Part shown: positions 16,774 to 26,889 of the stretch, in pieces
Numbering within the stretch: the stretch's first letter is position 1
Layout: each line of letters opens with the position of its first letter
Assembly: GCA_963781265.1 (NCBI GenBank)
Contig: CAWAFH010000014.1
Span: 186,001-250,000 of the forward strand
Source of the DNA: WHSW01 sp963781265
GTDB lineage: Bacteria; Actinomycetota; Thermoleophilia; Solirubrobacterales; 70-9
Length of the DNA stretch: 64,000 nucleotides
Direction: 5' to 3'
Notes under the pieces: model-generated
The model's input: the letters and a program-made list of their open reading frames with translations, nothing else
Database searches by the model: none
Told to the model about the DNA's origin: nothing
Position numbers and translations under genes: made by a program

Positions 16774-18921
16774 TCAGAGCTCGAGCTTCGTCTTCAGCTC
16801 GGCGAGGAAGTCGCTCGAAAAGCCCGGGATCTGATCGAGGTCGTCGAGGCTGTTGAACCCGCCAACCCGCTCGCGGAACGCGAGCACGCGGCCGGTCTGA
16901 GTGACCGAGAGGCCGAGCTGGCGAAGCTGGTCATAGCTCGCGGCGTTGATCCTCACGGGCCCGGGGAGGGCGCCCGGCGCGGGCTCGGGGGCGTCCGCCG
17001 CGACGTGCTCGGGCTCGAGTGAGCTCGAGAACCACTCAGGCGTCTGCTCCGGTGCGGGCGGCATCTCCTTTTCGAGCAGCGCGTCGCCGTGCGGGCGAAC
17101 CTCCGCCTCGGGCTCCGGGTGAGCGGGGGCGTCGGGACCCTCGAAGACCTCGCTGGTGTCCACCTCGGGCAGCGGCTCGGCGACCCGGTCGACCGCATCG
17201 CGGGCTCGCTGCTCGGCGGAACTGGCGCGGCGCTCGGCCTCGGCGATCCGGTCGAGCATCTCCCGCAGGCGCCCGGTGCGCTCGACCTCCTCCGCCTTGG
17301 CGGTGGCGAGCTGCTCGGCGCGCGCGGCCCGGGCCTCGGCCTCGGCGGCGCGGTTCTCGACCTCCTGGAGCCGCTCGGCGGCGCGGCGCAGGGCTTCGTC
17401 GGTGCGGCGCTGATTCTCCGCGAGGCGCTCCTCGGTGTCGACCAGCTCGCGAGCGAGCTCCTCCTCCTCGGCGCGGTGGCTCTTGAGCTCGTCCTCGGCA
17501 CGGGTGAGCTCGGCGAGCAGCGCCTCGCGCTTGGGCTCGTGGCGCTCGGCCTCCGCCCGCTGGCGCTCCTCGGTCGCGCGGCGGCTCGCCTCGGCGGAGG
17601 CGCGCACGCGCTCCTCGGCCTCGCGGCGCGCCCGCTCGATCCGCTCCTCGGCCTCGCGCTGCATCCGCTCGACGTCCTCGGCGCGGCGCTCGGTCTCGGC
17701 CCGCGCCTCGGAGTCGGTTGATCTGGTCCGTTCGGCGTCGCTGCGGCGCTCGGCCTCGGCCAGCCGGGCGAGCGCCTCGCGCTCGGTCGCCTCGCGGATC
17801 GCGAGCTCGTCGGGGGCCCCGGCCTCGGCCGCCGCGGGCGCCTCGGGCGTCTCCGCAGGTTCCGGTTCCGCGGGCGCCTCAGGCTCCGGGGGCGACTCCG
17901 GCTCCGCCGGGGGCTCCGCAGCCGGGGGTGGCTCCGGCGCCGGCCGCTGCTCGGCCAGGTTGCGCACCGGGGGCGGCAGCGCGGCCATCGCCTGAGTGTC
18001 CTGCTCGCCATCCCCCGAGCCGACGGCCGCCGCACCGGCGGCCAGCGCTCCGACACCGGCCGCCGCGATCGCGCCGGAGGGCGCCGAGCCCTGCTCGGGC
18101 GCGGGGGCTGGGGCGCCGGGCGTGGGCGACGGGGGCTGGGGCGCAGGGGCGGCGGGCGCCTTGGCGCCTCGGGACTTCTTGGCCTCGGCGCGCGCACGCT
18201 GCTGCTCGGCGCGCTGCTGGCGGCGCGCGGTTGCCTTCGCCACGCGCTGTTCCTTGGCCTGGGCGCGCTGGTTCTTGCGCGCGTTCAGCTTCTCGGCCCG
18301 CTCGCGCCGCCGCCGCGCCCAGAACGACTCCTTCGCCGCGGGCTGCGCTGCCGCGGCCGGGACGGCCTGCTGGACGGCGGCGCGCGGCGGGCGCGTCGGG
18401 AGCCGGGGGCGCGGGGGTCGCGCCACCCTTCCCCCGCTTCGCGGCCTTCTTGGCCGCCCGCTCGGCGTCGCGCTGCTGGCGCTGGGCGAGCCGGCGCGCG
18501 CGCACCTCCTCCTGCTTTCGCTGGCGCTCGGCCTTCTTCGCGGCGGCCTTCTCCGCCCGCGTGCTCGGCGGCGGGGCGGCGGCCGGCGCCGGCGCGGCGC
18601 GGCGCGGCGGGTGCGGCGGGTGCGGGAGCCGGCCCGCCGGGCGGCGCGACCGAGGGCGGCGGCACGCTCGCGCCGGAATCGGGCTCCGGAGAGTCGGGCG
18701 CAGGCGGTTGCGAGGGATCCGGGACCGGCTCGGTGCCCGGTGCGGCCGCGGCCTCCCCCGGGTCGAGCGGCGGCGCCGATTCGGCCCGCGCCGGGTTGCT
18801 CGGGGCTCAGCGGAGCAGCGGCCGGTTCGGGCGCGTCGGCGGGCTGCTCCGCGCTCGGCGCGGGCTGCTCGGCGGCCTGTTCGCCCTTCTTGTTCTTGCG
18901 TTCGAGCCTGAAAGAGCGCAT
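16774..18921 (-). CDS. Ala/Pro/Glu-rich coiled-coil protein with C-terminal helix-hairpin-helix (frame-broken)
   Basis: The locus encodes about 700 aa. It has a basic N-terminus (MRSFRLERKNKK), long Ala/Pro/Glu low-complexity stretches, basic helical blocks rich in K/R/Q (ERQRKQEEVRARRLAQRQQR), a long heptad-like coiled coil of E, A and R, and a C-terminal ComEA-type helix-hairpin-helix (INAASYDQLRQLGLSVTQTGRVLAFRE...IPGFSSDFLAELK) that would contact DNA or a protein without sequence specificity. The frame shifts near 18800, 18600 and 18390, where the three frames join smoothly into one composition. No family name is certain. A structural role near DNA or the division machinery is speculation. 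It is followed upstream by smpB. Confidence 0.6.
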   Translation of the reverse strand: MRSFRLERKNKKGEQAAEQPAPSAEQPADAPEPAAAPLSPEQPGAGRIGAAARPGGGRGRTGHRAGPGSLATACARLSGARFRRERAAALGRAARRAGSRTRRTRRAAPRRRRPPPRRRARGRRRPPRRRPSASESRRRCARAGSPSASSATPSGRPRRPRSGGRVARPPRPRLPTRPPRAAVQQAVPAAAAQPAAKESFWARRRRERAEKLNARKNQRAQAKEQRVAKATARRQQRAEQQRARAEAKKSRGAKAPAAPAPQPPSPTPGAPAPAPEQGSAPSGAIAAAGVGALAAGAAAVGSGDGEQDTQAMAALPPPVRNLAEQRPAPEPPPAAEPPAEPESPPEPEAPAEPEPAETPEAPAAAEAGAPDELAIREATEREALARLAEAERRSDAERTRSTDSEARAETERRAEDVERMQREAEERIERARREAEERVRASAEASRRATEERQRAEAERHEPKREALLAELTRAEDELKSHRAEEEELARELVDTEERLAENQRRTDEALRRAAERLQEVENRAAEAEARAARAEQLATAKAEEVERTGRLREMLDRIAEAERRASSAEQRARDAVDRVAEPLPEVDTSEVFEGPDAPAHPEPEAEVRPHGDALLEKEMPPAPEQTPEWFSSSLEPEHVAADAPEPAPGALPGPVRINAASYDQLRQLGLSVTQTGRVLAFRERVGGFNSLDDLDQIPGFSSDFLAELKTKLEL

Positions 18922-19012
18922 GCGTGGATCGTCTCACGAGCTTGTGCTGCTCGCCAGGCTTTTCTCCTCCGGGCCACATTCCCCTGCGCCTGCAGGGGAT
19001 CGGTCGCGCGGC

Positions 19013-19489
19013 TCAGCGCTGGCGGTCGCGAAGCTCGCGCTCGACGTCGCGCTGCACGTCGCGGTCGCGGATCTCGCGGCGGCGATCGTGTTGCTGCTTG
19101 CCGGTCGCCAGGGCCAGTTCGACCTTCGCCCTCGCGCCCTTGAAGTAGATCCGGGTCGGGATCAGGGTCAGGCCCTTGCGCTGCATCCGGCCGATCAGGC
19201 GCTCGATCTCGTAGCGGTGCAGCAACAGCTTGCGCGGGCGCTCGGGATCGTGGTTCTCGGCCGCCTGCTCGTAGGGCGGGATGTGGGCATTTCGAAGCCA
19301 CACCTCGCCGTCCTCGATCACCGCGTAGGCGTCGCCGATCTGGCTCTGGCCGGCACGCAGCGACTTGACCTCGGTGCCTTGGAGCTCGACCCCGGCCTCG
19401 AACCGCTCGACGAACTCGTACTTGTGGCTCGCGCGGCGATTCGTCGCGACGTCGCCCGAGGCTGCCTTTCGCTTCGGCTTCTTGCTCAT
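19013..19489 (-). CDS. smpB: SsrA-binding protein SmpB
   Basis: SmpB binds the tRNA-like end of tmRNA and places it in the empty decoding site of a stalled ribosome. The protein is 158 aa, the usual length. It has the family core NRRASHKYEFVERFEAGVELQGTEVKSLR, the segment WLRNAHIPPYEQAAENHDPERPRKLLLH, and the basic C-terminal tail (GKQQHDRRREIRDRD) that inserts in the mRNA channel. It is the last gene of the ftsE-ftsX-protease-RNase R-smpB run, an arrangement common in bacteria for rnr and smpB. Its RNA partner is at 12982-13350. Confidence 0.96.
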   Translation of the reverse strand: MSKKPKRKAASGDVATNRRASHKYEFVERFEAGVELQGTEVKSLRAGQSQIGDAYAVIEDGEVWLRNAHIPPYEQAAENHDPERPRKLLLHRYEIERLIGRMQRKGLTLIPTRIYFKGARAKVELALATGKQQHDRRREIRDRDVQRDVERELRDRQR

Positions 19490-19508
19490 CGAAGCCTCGG
19501 GCTCCGCC

Positions 19509-21243
19509 TCATCGACCTGCCTCCCCGGCCGCGACCAGGTCGACCCGCCCGCGCGCCGAATCGACCGCGTCGACGCGGACGCTCACCGGATCGCCGAGAC
19601 GGATCGCGCGGCCGCTGCGCCGCCCGACGATCGCCGTCTCGGTCTCGTTGAGCTCGAAGCGCTCGCCGCGCAGCCGGCGCGCCGGCAGGAAGCCCTCGTA
19701 GGTGTCGCCCAGCCGGCCGGCGAAGCGGACGAACGCCCCGGGCGCGATCACCCCGGAGACCTCGCCCTCGAACGAGTGCTTCGGACCGGCCTCGAACAGC
19801 TCACGCTCGAGCAGGAACGAGGAGCAGATCTTGTCCGCGTCGCGCTCGGCCACCATCGCCTCGCGCTCGAGCTCCGAGCACGCGAGCGCCGCGTCGCGCG
19901 CCTGCGATCGCTCGGGCGCGACCTCGCCGGCGCCGATCGTCGAGAGGAGCGCCCGGTGGGCGACCAGATCGGCGTAGCGGCGGATCGGGGAGGTGAAGTG
20001 GGCGTAGGCGGGGCTGCCCAGGCCGGCGTGGCCAAGGTTGGCGTCGGAGTACATGGCGGGCTTCAGGGAACGCAAGACAAGTGATGTATACGCCGCTCGC
20101 CCGTGGCCGCGGCGCTCGGCCTCGACCGCCACCAGGCGGCTCGCCTCGGCGACCAACTCGCCCGCCTGCGCCGGCGAGATCGACGGGATCTCCCTCGGCA
20201 GCGGCGGAGTCGGGATCTCGAGCGCGGCGAGCTTGTCGACCAGCGCCGCCACCCGCTCCGGGTCGGGCCGCTCGTGGACGCGATAGACGGTCGGGACCCC
20301 GGTCCGCTCGCAATGGTCGGCGACCCGCTCGTTGGCGCAGATCATCAGCTGCTCGATCAGGCCGTGGGCCTCGGTCTGGTCGACCGAGTGAGCGGCGACG
20401 ACGGCACCGTCGGCGTCGAACTCGAACTCGGGCTCCGTGGTCGAGATCTCGAGCGCCGAGCCGCGCCGGCCGTCACGCAGCATGGCCGCGGCGCGGCGCG
20501 CGAGCTCGAGCGGCCCCGAGACCAGCTCCGAGGGGGCCGCGCGACCGGCGAAGTATTCGTCCAGCTGGTCATAGGAGAGGCGCTCGTCGGAGCGCACCCG
20601 GCTGCGGTAAAAGCTCGCCGAGCGGGGTCGGCCGTCGGCGCCGATCAGGATCTCGGTGGTGACCGCGAGCCGGTCGACGCCGGGGGCGAGGCTGCAGGCG
20701 TCCGCGGAGAGGCGCAGCGGCAGCATGGGCTCGACCGTCCCCGGGACGTAGATGCTGTTGCCGCGCCGCGCCGCCTCGCGATCGAGCCCGGACCCGGGCC
20801 GCACGTGGGCGGCGACGTCGGCGATGTGGACCCACACCCTGATCCCGTCGGCGTCCTCGGACGCCGACACCGCGTCGTCGAAGTCGCGCGCGGTCGCCGG
20901 GTCGACGGTGAAGGTGTCGAGCGCGGTCAGGTCGCGCCGTTCGAGATCGGCGGCGAGCGCATCCTCCGCGGCGTCGGCGGCTTCGTCCTCGAGCCGGTCG
21001 CTGAAGCCGCGCTGACCGAAGCGCTCCCAGATCAAGGCGGCGGCGACGTCGCGCGCGACGCCTGGGTCGCCGAGCTCGGCGATCACGCTCGCCCGGGCGC
21101 CGTGGGTCTGGACCGCGACGAGCTCGCCGCCGCGCACCCGGACCCCGCCGCCGATCGCGACCTGCCCGGCGCCGCGCTCGAACAAGCGGCTCGGCGACGA
21201 GGAAGCGGCCGCGGCGGCCGACCACGGCGACGAAGCGGCTCAA
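19509..21243 (-). CDS. rnr: RNase II/R-family 3'-5' exoribonuclease (one frame break)
   Basis: This is a processive exoribonuclease, important for degrading structured RNA and, with SmpB/tmRNA, the mRNAs released from stalled ribosomes. The RNB catalytic domain has TVDPATARDFDDAVSASED, with the clustered metal-binding Asp residues, and later FTSPIRRYADLVAHR. A C-terminal S1-like RNA-binding segment follows. The N-terminal reading (SRFVAVVGRRGRFLVAEPL from TTG 21243) is in another frame from FERGAGQVAIGGG onward, with the break near 21183. The TTG overlaps the stop of the protease gene (TTGA). At about 578 codons it is shorter than E. coli RNase R and lacks its full cold-shock N-terminus. Confidence 0.88.
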
Positions 21244-22431
21244 TTGCCCGCGGGCGGCAGCTGCTCGCCGACGACCTCGAGCGCCCGGTCGAGCGCCTCG
21301 TCGTCGGCCTCAGTGTCCGGGTCATCGGCGACCCGGACGTTGGGCTTGACGCCCTCGCCGAGGATCGACGTGCCGTCCGAGGTCAGGTACTCGCCGACCG
21401 TGAGATCGAGGGCGCCGCCTGAGTCGAGGTCCATGATCTCCTGGAACGTGCCCTTGCCGTAGGTGCGCGTGCCGACCACCTCGGCGAGGTCGTTCTGCTG
21501 GAGGGCCGCGGTCAGGATCTCCGCCGCCGACGCCGTGTTGCGGTCGGTCAGGACCGCGGTCGGGCGGGGCTCGATCGCGTCGCCGGTGGCGGGGTAGTCC
21601 TGGTCGCCCTGGGTACGGCTGCGGGTCGAGACGACGTTGCCGTGGTCGAGGAAGATGCTCGTGGACAGGACGGCCTCGTTGAGAAGCCCGCCGCCGTTTT
21701 CTCGCAGGTCGAGCACCAGGGCCTCGGCCCCCTGGCGATACAGGCGCTCGACCTCGTCGCGAAGCTCGCCGTGGGCGCCCTCGCTGAAGGTCGCGAAGCG
21801 GACGTAGGCGATCTTGTCGCCGTCGGGGTCGCGGCGGATCGCGCCCTTGACCGCCGGTACGCGGACGTCGGCGCGCTCGAGCTCGACGCTCTTGGCCGGG
21901 CCGCCGCCGGCCGGCTCGATCCGCAGCTCGACCGCGGTCCCCGGCTGGTCCCTTGATCCGCGCGGTCGAGACCTCGGAGGAGACCCCGGCGATCGACTTG
22001 CCGTCGACGGCGACGATCACGTCCCCCTGCTCGAGCCCCTGCTCCTCGGCGGGGGTGTCGGGGAGCACGCTGGCGACCCGCAGGCCCTTGGGGACCTCGG
22101 TCACCGTCAGCCCGACGCCGGAGAAGCGGCCCGAGGTCGCGGCGATGAAGTCGGCGTACTGGTCGGGCGTGAAGTAGTGCGAGAACTTGTCGTCGTTGCG
22201 CTTCTTCAGCTCCTCGACCATGCCGGAGATCGAGGCGTCGTCGAGCTCGGTGGTGTCGGCGGGCCTGAAGTAGTTGTCCTCGATCGTCTCGCGGGCCTGG
22301 ACGACGGCGTCGTCGCTGCTCTCGTCGCCGAGCCAGCCGACGAGGAACGCCGCGAGCCCGGCGAGCAGCGCCCCGAGCACGAGGCCGAAGGCGACGCCGG
22401 AGCCGAAGCCGCTCCGCCGCTCGGGGCTCAA
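21240..22431 (-). CDS. S41-family C-terminal processing protease (one frame break)
   Basis: This is a membrane-anchored serine protease of the CtpA/Prc family. It has one N-terminal helix (GVAFGLVLGALLAGLAAFLVG), a dimer/cap region, a PDZ domain (GVGLTVTEVPKGLRVASVLPDTPAEEQGLEQGD), and the protease core. The core includes LDLRENGGGLL, the catalytic Ser in TASAAEIL and the catalytic Lys in TYGKGTFQ. The frame breaks near 21945, between ARIKG and the LRIEPAGG region. The start is TTG 22431, overlapping the ftsX stop (TTGA). Its position next to ftsEX suggests that it trims envelope or cell-wall hydrolase proteins at division; this is inference. Confidence 0.87.
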
Positions 22432-23339
22432 ACCCGCAGGAAGCGGCGCAAAGTGATGCCGCTGCCGAGCGCGGATACAACTACCGCGGCGGCGACCAGC
22501 ATCGCGACCAGGGGCACGAACCCCATGGTCGTGAGGTTGTCAACTAGAGCGAAGTCGTCGGCGAGTGGATCCACGATGGTGACCTTGCCGATCAGAAGTA
22601 TGCCCACCGCGATCCCCGCGCCGAGCAGGCCGACGATCACGCCCTCGATCATGAACGGCCAGCGGATGAACCAGTTCGTGGCCCCGACGAGGCGCATCAC
22701 CTCGACCTCGCGGCGCCGCGCGTAGATCGAGAGCCGGATCGTGTTGGCGACCAGCAGCAGCGAGGCGACCAGCAGCAGCGAGGCGATCACCAGGAGGACG
22801 ATCTTGACCGCCCCGGTGACCTCGCGGATCTGATTGGCCTGCTCGCGGCTCTCGCCGATCGGCGGATCGATCGCGGGGCTGATCGGGGTCGGCTTGCCGG
22901 CCGCGTTGGTCGGCAGCAGCGAGGCCCTGACCGCCTCGAGGTTGTCGGGGTCGTCGAGGGTGAGGTCGAAGGAGGGCGGCAGCGGGTTCGAGTTGAGCTC
23001 GGCGATCGAGCCCTCGAGGTCACCGTGCAGCCGCGAGGTCAGGTCCTTCTTCGCGCAGGTCGCCGAGCAGTACTCGGCGCCGGTGACGTGCGGGATTGCG
23101 TTCAGCTTCTTGGCCAGCTCATCCTTCTGCGCCTGGCTCGAGTCCTTGTAGAGGAAGACCTTGAGCCCGATCTGGTCGCGAACCTCCGAGGCCTTCGACT
23201 CGCTGGCGCGCAGCACGGGGACGAGCACGCCGAGCAGCAGCGTCGTGATCACGATCGTCACGATCGCCGCGACGCTCGGGGCGGCGCTGCGGCGCAGGGC
23301 GCGAAACGCCTCGGAGAGGAAGAAGAAGATGCGGCCCAT
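22428..23339 (-). CDS. ftsX: Cell division permease FtsX
   Basis: FtsX is the membrane partner of the FtsE ATPase and passes a signal to cell-wall hydrolases outside the membrane. The protein is 303 aa with four transmembrane helices in the usual places: one near residue 25 (VAAIVTIVITTLLLGVLVPVL), a large extracytoplasmic domain up to about residue 175, then three (VLLVIASLLLVASLLLVANT, IVGLLGAGIAVGILLIG, VPLVAMLVAAAVVVSALG). The extracellular domain holds a Cys pair in EYCSATCAKK, likely a disulfide. The segment RRREVEVMRLVGATNWFIRWPFMIEG is the family's FtsE contact loop. It is three bases downstream of ftsE. Confidence 0.95.
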   Translation of the reverse strand: MGRIFFFLSEAFRALRRSAAPSVAAIVTIVITTLLLGVLVPVLRASESKASEVRDQIGLKVFLYKDSSQAQKDELAKKLNAIPHVTGAEYCSATCAKKDLTSRLHGDLEGSIAELNSNPLPPSFDLTLDDPDNLEAVRASLLPTNAAGKPTPISPAIDPPIGESREQANQIREVTGAVKIVLLVIASLLLVASLLLVANTIRLSIYARRREVEVMRLVGATNWFIRWPFMIEGVIVGLLGAGIAVGILLIGKVTIVDPLADDFALVDNLTTMGFVPLVAMLVAAAVVVSALGSGITLRRFLRV

Positions 23340-23342
23340 GGC

Positions 23343-24215
23343 TCAGTGCTCGAACCCGGGAGCCTCGCCCTCGCCCATGCCCATCTCGGCGCGGACGCGA
23401 GCGGCGAACTCCTGCGTCGACTCGTCCTCGTGGTAGCCGGCGGCGGCCTCGTCGCGGACCAGGCGGCCCTCCTCGAGCGCGATCACGCGGCGGCGCATCT
23501 TGTCCACCATCTCGCGGTCGTGGGTGACGACCAGCACCGTGGTGCCGGTGCGGTTGATCCGGTACAGCAGCTGCATGATCCCGATCGAGGTCTCGGGATC
23601 GAGGTTTCCGGTCGGCTCGTCCGCGAGCAGCAGCGGTGGGTGGTTGACGAACGCGCGCGCGATCGCGACGCGCTGCTGCTCGCCGCCGGAGAGCTCGTCC
23701 GGGTAGTTGTGGATCTTCGCCTGCAGGCCGACCAGGCGCAGGATCTCCGGCACCTTGCGGCGGATCTGCGAGCGCGGCTCGCCGATCACCTGGAGCGCGT
23801 AGGCGACGTTGTCGTAGACCGTCCGGTTGGGGAGCAGCTTGAAGTCCTGGAACACGGTTCCGATCCGCCGGCGCAGGTAGGGCGTGCGGTCGGCGGGCAT
23901 CGCGTTGATGTCCTTGCCGGCGATCTGCACGGTGCCCGCCGCGGGCTCGATCTCACGGATCAGCATCTTGATCAGCGTCGACTTGCCGCAGCCGGTCGGG
24001 CCGGTGATGAAGGCGAACTCACCGCGGGTGATCTCGAGCGAGAGGTGCTCGAGCGCGACGTGGCCGCCCGGGTAGACGACCGTGGCGTCGTAGACGCTGA
24101 CGATCGGCGGCTGGCCGGTGGGCTTGCGCGCGGGCGCCTTGCGCGAGCCGCGGCGGCGGTGCTCGCCGGCGTCGCGGTCACGGGTTCTGCTTGATCTGCG
24201 TGTAAGTAGTGGCAT
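23343..24215 (-). CDS. ftsE: Cell division ATP-binding protein FtsE
   Basis: FtsE is the ABC ATPase that drives FtsX. The protein is 290 aa. It has Walker A GPTGCGKST, Q-loop GTVFQDFKLLP, the signature LSGGEQQRVAIARA, Walker B LLLADEPTGNLDPE, and the H-loop in VVTHDREMVDKM, all FtsE-typical. It carries a basic N-terminal extension of about 35 residues (RRSSRTRDRDAGEHRRRGSR) and a Glu-rich C-terminal tail, both longer than in E. coli FtsE (222 aa). The ATG at 24215 is clear. A later start near VSVYDATVVYPGG would give the normal length, so the extension could be a misread start. Confidence 0.94.
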   Translation of the reverse strand: MPLLTRRSSRTRDRDAGEHRRRGSRKAPARKPTGQPPIVSVYDATVVYPGGHVALEHLSLEITRGEFAFITGPTGCGKSTLIKMLIREIEPAAGTVQIAGKDINAMPADRTPYLRRRIGTVFQDFKLLPNRTVYDNVAYALQVIGEPRSQIRRKVPEILRLVGLQAKIHNYPDELSGGEQQRVAIARAFVNHPPLLLADEPTGNLDPETSIGIMQLLYRINRTGTTVLVVTHDREMVDKMRRRVIALEEGRLVRDEAAAGYHEDESTQEFAARVRAEMGMGEGEAPGFEH

Positions 24216-24632
24216 GCGCGGCCCTCTTTCTTCAGTGTCCCGCCCAGTCCTGCGCGCCTGGGCTGCGCCCGGCAGACCTGCACCGAAACCTGCGTCCGGC
24301 GAAGGCGATACCGAGGCGGGAAAGGCTAGCGAAGAGTGTTAGCGGGCCTTAATGATTCGCCCGGGTTGGGAGCTTTCGTTCACGGGAGCGCCATTTGTGC
24401 ATCACCGCGAACAGGACAGCGGCGCCACCGAGCGCCCGGCCGCGCCGAGCCTGCAGGCGCTCGTGGACGTGACGGCCGACGGGGTGACGGGGCACGGCGG
24501 GATTGTCGCCGACCCGCTCCCGGTACCGACTACGGAGCGAGGTCGCGTGGCCCGTCCTGATGGCCGACCCCCAGGCGCGAAAATAGCGTTGCCTAGGATG
24601 ACCTCGTTGGACCCTCGGTCCGGGGGGAAACG
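24216..24632. other. Divergent intergenic region without a gene
   Basis: This 417-bp region separates divergent ftsE and the LuxR-type regulator. The open frame at 24352-24723 shows no family features and runs into the regulator, so I do not call it. TAGGAT at 24594-24599 and the ribosome site GGGGGGAAA at 24619-24627 serve the regulator gene. A poor match to the island palindrome lies at 24356-24374. Confidence 0.55.
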
Positions 24633-26855
24633 ATGCCAGCTACACGATCCAACCCAAATCAGGAAACGGACACGCAGCCGCCGCCGTGGGCGGGCGCCAC
24701 GATCGTTCCCCGGGCGCGCCTGATCGAGCAACTGGTCGCCGGCGGCGACGGGCCCGTTGTCCTGATCGACGCGCCCGCCGGCTTCGGCAAGTCGACGCTG
24801 CTCCGCGAGTGGGGCGAAACCGATCCGCGACCATTCGCGCGGCTGACGCTCGGCCGCCGACACGATGACCCAGTCCTGCTCACCGCCTCGATCGCGGCCG
24901 CGATCGCCGACGTGTCGCCGATCGACGAGCAGGTCTACTCCGCTTTGTACGGAGCGCATCAGGGCACCTTGAAGGTGGCGATCCCGCGCCTGCTCGAATC
25001 GATGCACGATTCCGACGACGCGATCGTGCTGGCTCTCGACGACGCGCACATGCTTTCCTCGCCCGAGTCGCTCGAGGTGGTCGCATCGCTCGCGGCCGGG
25101 CTGCCGGGCGGGTCGCAGCTGGCGCTGGCGTCGCGCACCGAGCCCTCAATCGGGGTCGGCAGGCTGCGTGCAAACCGCGCGCTGACCGAGCTCACGGCCC
25201 GCGATCTGGCGATGACCGATGCTGAGGCTGATCTGCTGCTGCGCTCCTGCGGCCTCGAGTTGCAGCCCGAGAGCGTCGAGCTCCTGGTCGAGCATACGGA
25301 GGGGTGGCCGGCGGCGCTCTACCTCGCGACCCTGTCGCTGCGCGATGCCCGAGACGCCGACCAGGCCGCACGCGAGTTTGCCGGCGACGACCGGATCGTC
25401 GCCGATTACCTACGCGACGAGTTCGTCGCCAGGCTGAGCGCCGAGCAGCTCGACTTCCTCACCCGCACCTCGATCGTCGACGAGCTCTCCGGCGACCTGT
25501 GCGACTCGGTGCTCGGCGCCGGCGGCTCGGCCGAGATGCTGCATGACCTCGCGCGGGGCAACGCGCTCGTCAACGCGGTCGACGCGAAGGAGCGGACCTT
25601 CCGTTACCACGCGCTGCTGCGCGAGATGCTCGGCTCGGAGCTGCACCGCTCCTACCCGCGCGAGGAGTCCGCGCTTCACGCGCGCGCCAGCAAGTGGTTC
25701 GAGCAGCGCGGCGATTTCGACCGCGCCGTGCCGCACGCGATCGCGACCGGCGAGCTCGACCTCGCCGCCGACCTGATCTGGTCCCAGACCGCCGCCTACG
25801 CGAGCGTCGGGCGAGAGGCGACGCTGCGGCTCTGGCTGAGGTCGTTCTCGGAACCGGAGATCGAGGGCTCGGCACCACTCTGCCTAGTCAGGGCGACCTG
25901 CGGTCTGTCGGCCGGGGACGGAGCCCTGGTCGCCCATTGGACCGGCCGTGCGCTCGCCGCGGTCGCAAGGCAGCCACGCCACGACGGAGAGGCGCTGCGG
26001 ATTGCGGCTGGGGCGATCCAGGCCGCGGGCAGCGCTCGCGACGGCGTCGCCCGGATGCGAGACGACGCGCTCAGAGCCTTCGAGCTGATGCCCGAGGAGA
26101 CGCCATGGCGCGGCCTGTGCAAGCTGATCGAGGGCTCCGCTCTGCACCTGAGCGGTGACCCGGAGGCGGCTCGGGCAGCGCTCGAGGGCGGCGCCCGATC
26201 CAGCGCCGTCGGCGAGCCGTCGGTGCACAGCCTCTGTCTCTCGCAACTCGCCCTGCTCGCGCTCGACACCGACGACCTGGACGAGGCGCGTCGGCTCACC
26301 TCCGCGGCGCTCGCTCGAATCGAGATCAACGCGCTGGCCGACCAGCCGACGACGGCGCTGATCTTCGCGGTCGCCGCCCTGGTCGAGGCGCGGCTTGGGG
26401 AGGCGGCCGGGGCGAGCGCCCACATCCGCCATGCCAATCACCTGCTCGACGCCCTGAACGAGATGAGCCCCTGGTACGAGTGCGAGGTCCGGATTGTGAT
26501 CGCTCGCGCGCTGGTGTTGCTCGACGATGTCGCCGCCGCCCGCGCGCAGCTCGCCGACGCCGGTCGCCGTCTGCACCAGACGGGCGAGGCGCCGCTGCTG
26601 CGCAGCTGGCTCGAACAGGCGTGGAGCGAAGCGGATGCGGCGACGATCAGCGGCCGTTGGCCGCTGAGCCCGGCGGAGCTGCGGTTGTTGCGCTACCTCC
26701 CCACCCACCTGACCTTCCGCGAGATCGCCGACGAGTCGTTCGTCTCCGCGAACACCGTCAAGACCCAGGCGCGCTCGATCTACCGCAAGCTCGGCGTCTC
26801 GTCGCGCGCCGAGGCGGTCGCGACGGCGCGCACCGCCGGCCTACTCGAAGGCTGA
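24633..26855 (+). CDS. LAL/MalT-type LuxR-family transcriptional regulator with ATPase domain
   Basis: This is a 740-aa regulator of the large ATP-binding LuxR (LAL) class: an N-terminal NTPase switch, a helical repeat sensor and a C-terminal DNA-binding domain. Walker A is DAPAGFGKSTLL near residue 48; a Walker B-like VLALDDAHML follows. The middle (residues 330-640) is TPR-like with many Ala/Leu helical pairs. The C-terminal LuxR HTH is PLSPAELRLLRYLPTHLTFREIADESFVSANTVKTQ...IYRKLGVSSRAEAV. It ends 88 bases before the gadB start and opens the island whose operons share a 19-bp palindrome, so it is a candidate regulator of them. The inducing ligand is unknown. Confidence 0.9.
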   Translation: MPATRSNPNQETDTQPPPWAGATIVPRARLIEQLVAGGDGPVVLIDAPAGFGKSTLLREWGETDPRPFARLTLGRRHDDPVLLTASIAAAIADVSPIDEQVYSALYGAHQGTLKVAIPRLLESMHDSDDAIVLALDDAHMLSSPESLEVVASLAAGLPGGSQLALASRTEPSIGVGRLRANRALTELTARDLAMTDAEADLLLRSCGLELQPESVELLVEHTEGWPAALYLATLSLRDARDADQAAREFAGDDRIVADYLRDEFVARLSAEQLDFLTRTSIVDELSGDLCDSVLGAGGSAEMLHDLARGNALVNAVDAKERTFRYHALLREMLGSELHRSYPREESALHARASKWFEQRGDFDRAVPHAIATGELDLAADLIWSQTAAYASVGREATLRLWLRSFSEPEIEGSAPLCLVRATCGLSAGDGALVAHWTGRALAAVARQPRHDGEALRIAAGAIQAAGSARDGVARMRDDALRAFELMPEETPWRGLCKLIEGSALHLSGDPEAARAALEGGARSSAVGEPSVHSLCLSQLALLALDTDDLDEARRLTSAALARIEINALADQPTTALIFAVAALVEARLGEAAGASAHIRHANHLLDALNEMSPWYECEVRIVIARALVLLDDVAAARAQLADAGRRLHQTGEAPLLRSWLEQAWSEADAATISGRWPLSPAELRLLRYLPTHLTFREIADESFVSANTVKTQARSIYRKLGVSSRAEAVATARTAGLLEG

Positions 26856-26870
26856 GCGCGAAACGCCACG

Positions 26871-26889
26871 ATCACCCCGATCGCGTGAT
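26871..26889 (+). promoter_or_regulatory. Island palindrome, site A (gadB)
   Basis: ATCACCCCGATCGCGTGAT is a 19-bp near-palindrome matching WTCACCC-N5-GGGTGAY. A TACGGT -10 box is at 26906-26911, 16 bases downstream, and gadB begins at 26944 after an AGGAGG site. It lies between the LAL regulator stop and gadB. Confidence 0.7.

Noticed and set aside
24356..24374. TTCGCCCGGGTTGGGAGCT as an eleventh palindrome upstream of the regulator
   Set aside because: It has three arm mismatches and lies about 220 bp from the regulator's -10 box, so it is too weak to count.
24352..24723. Open frame of 123 codons upstream of the LAL regulator
   Set aside because: It has no family features, overlaps the regulator start in another frame and has no ribosome site.
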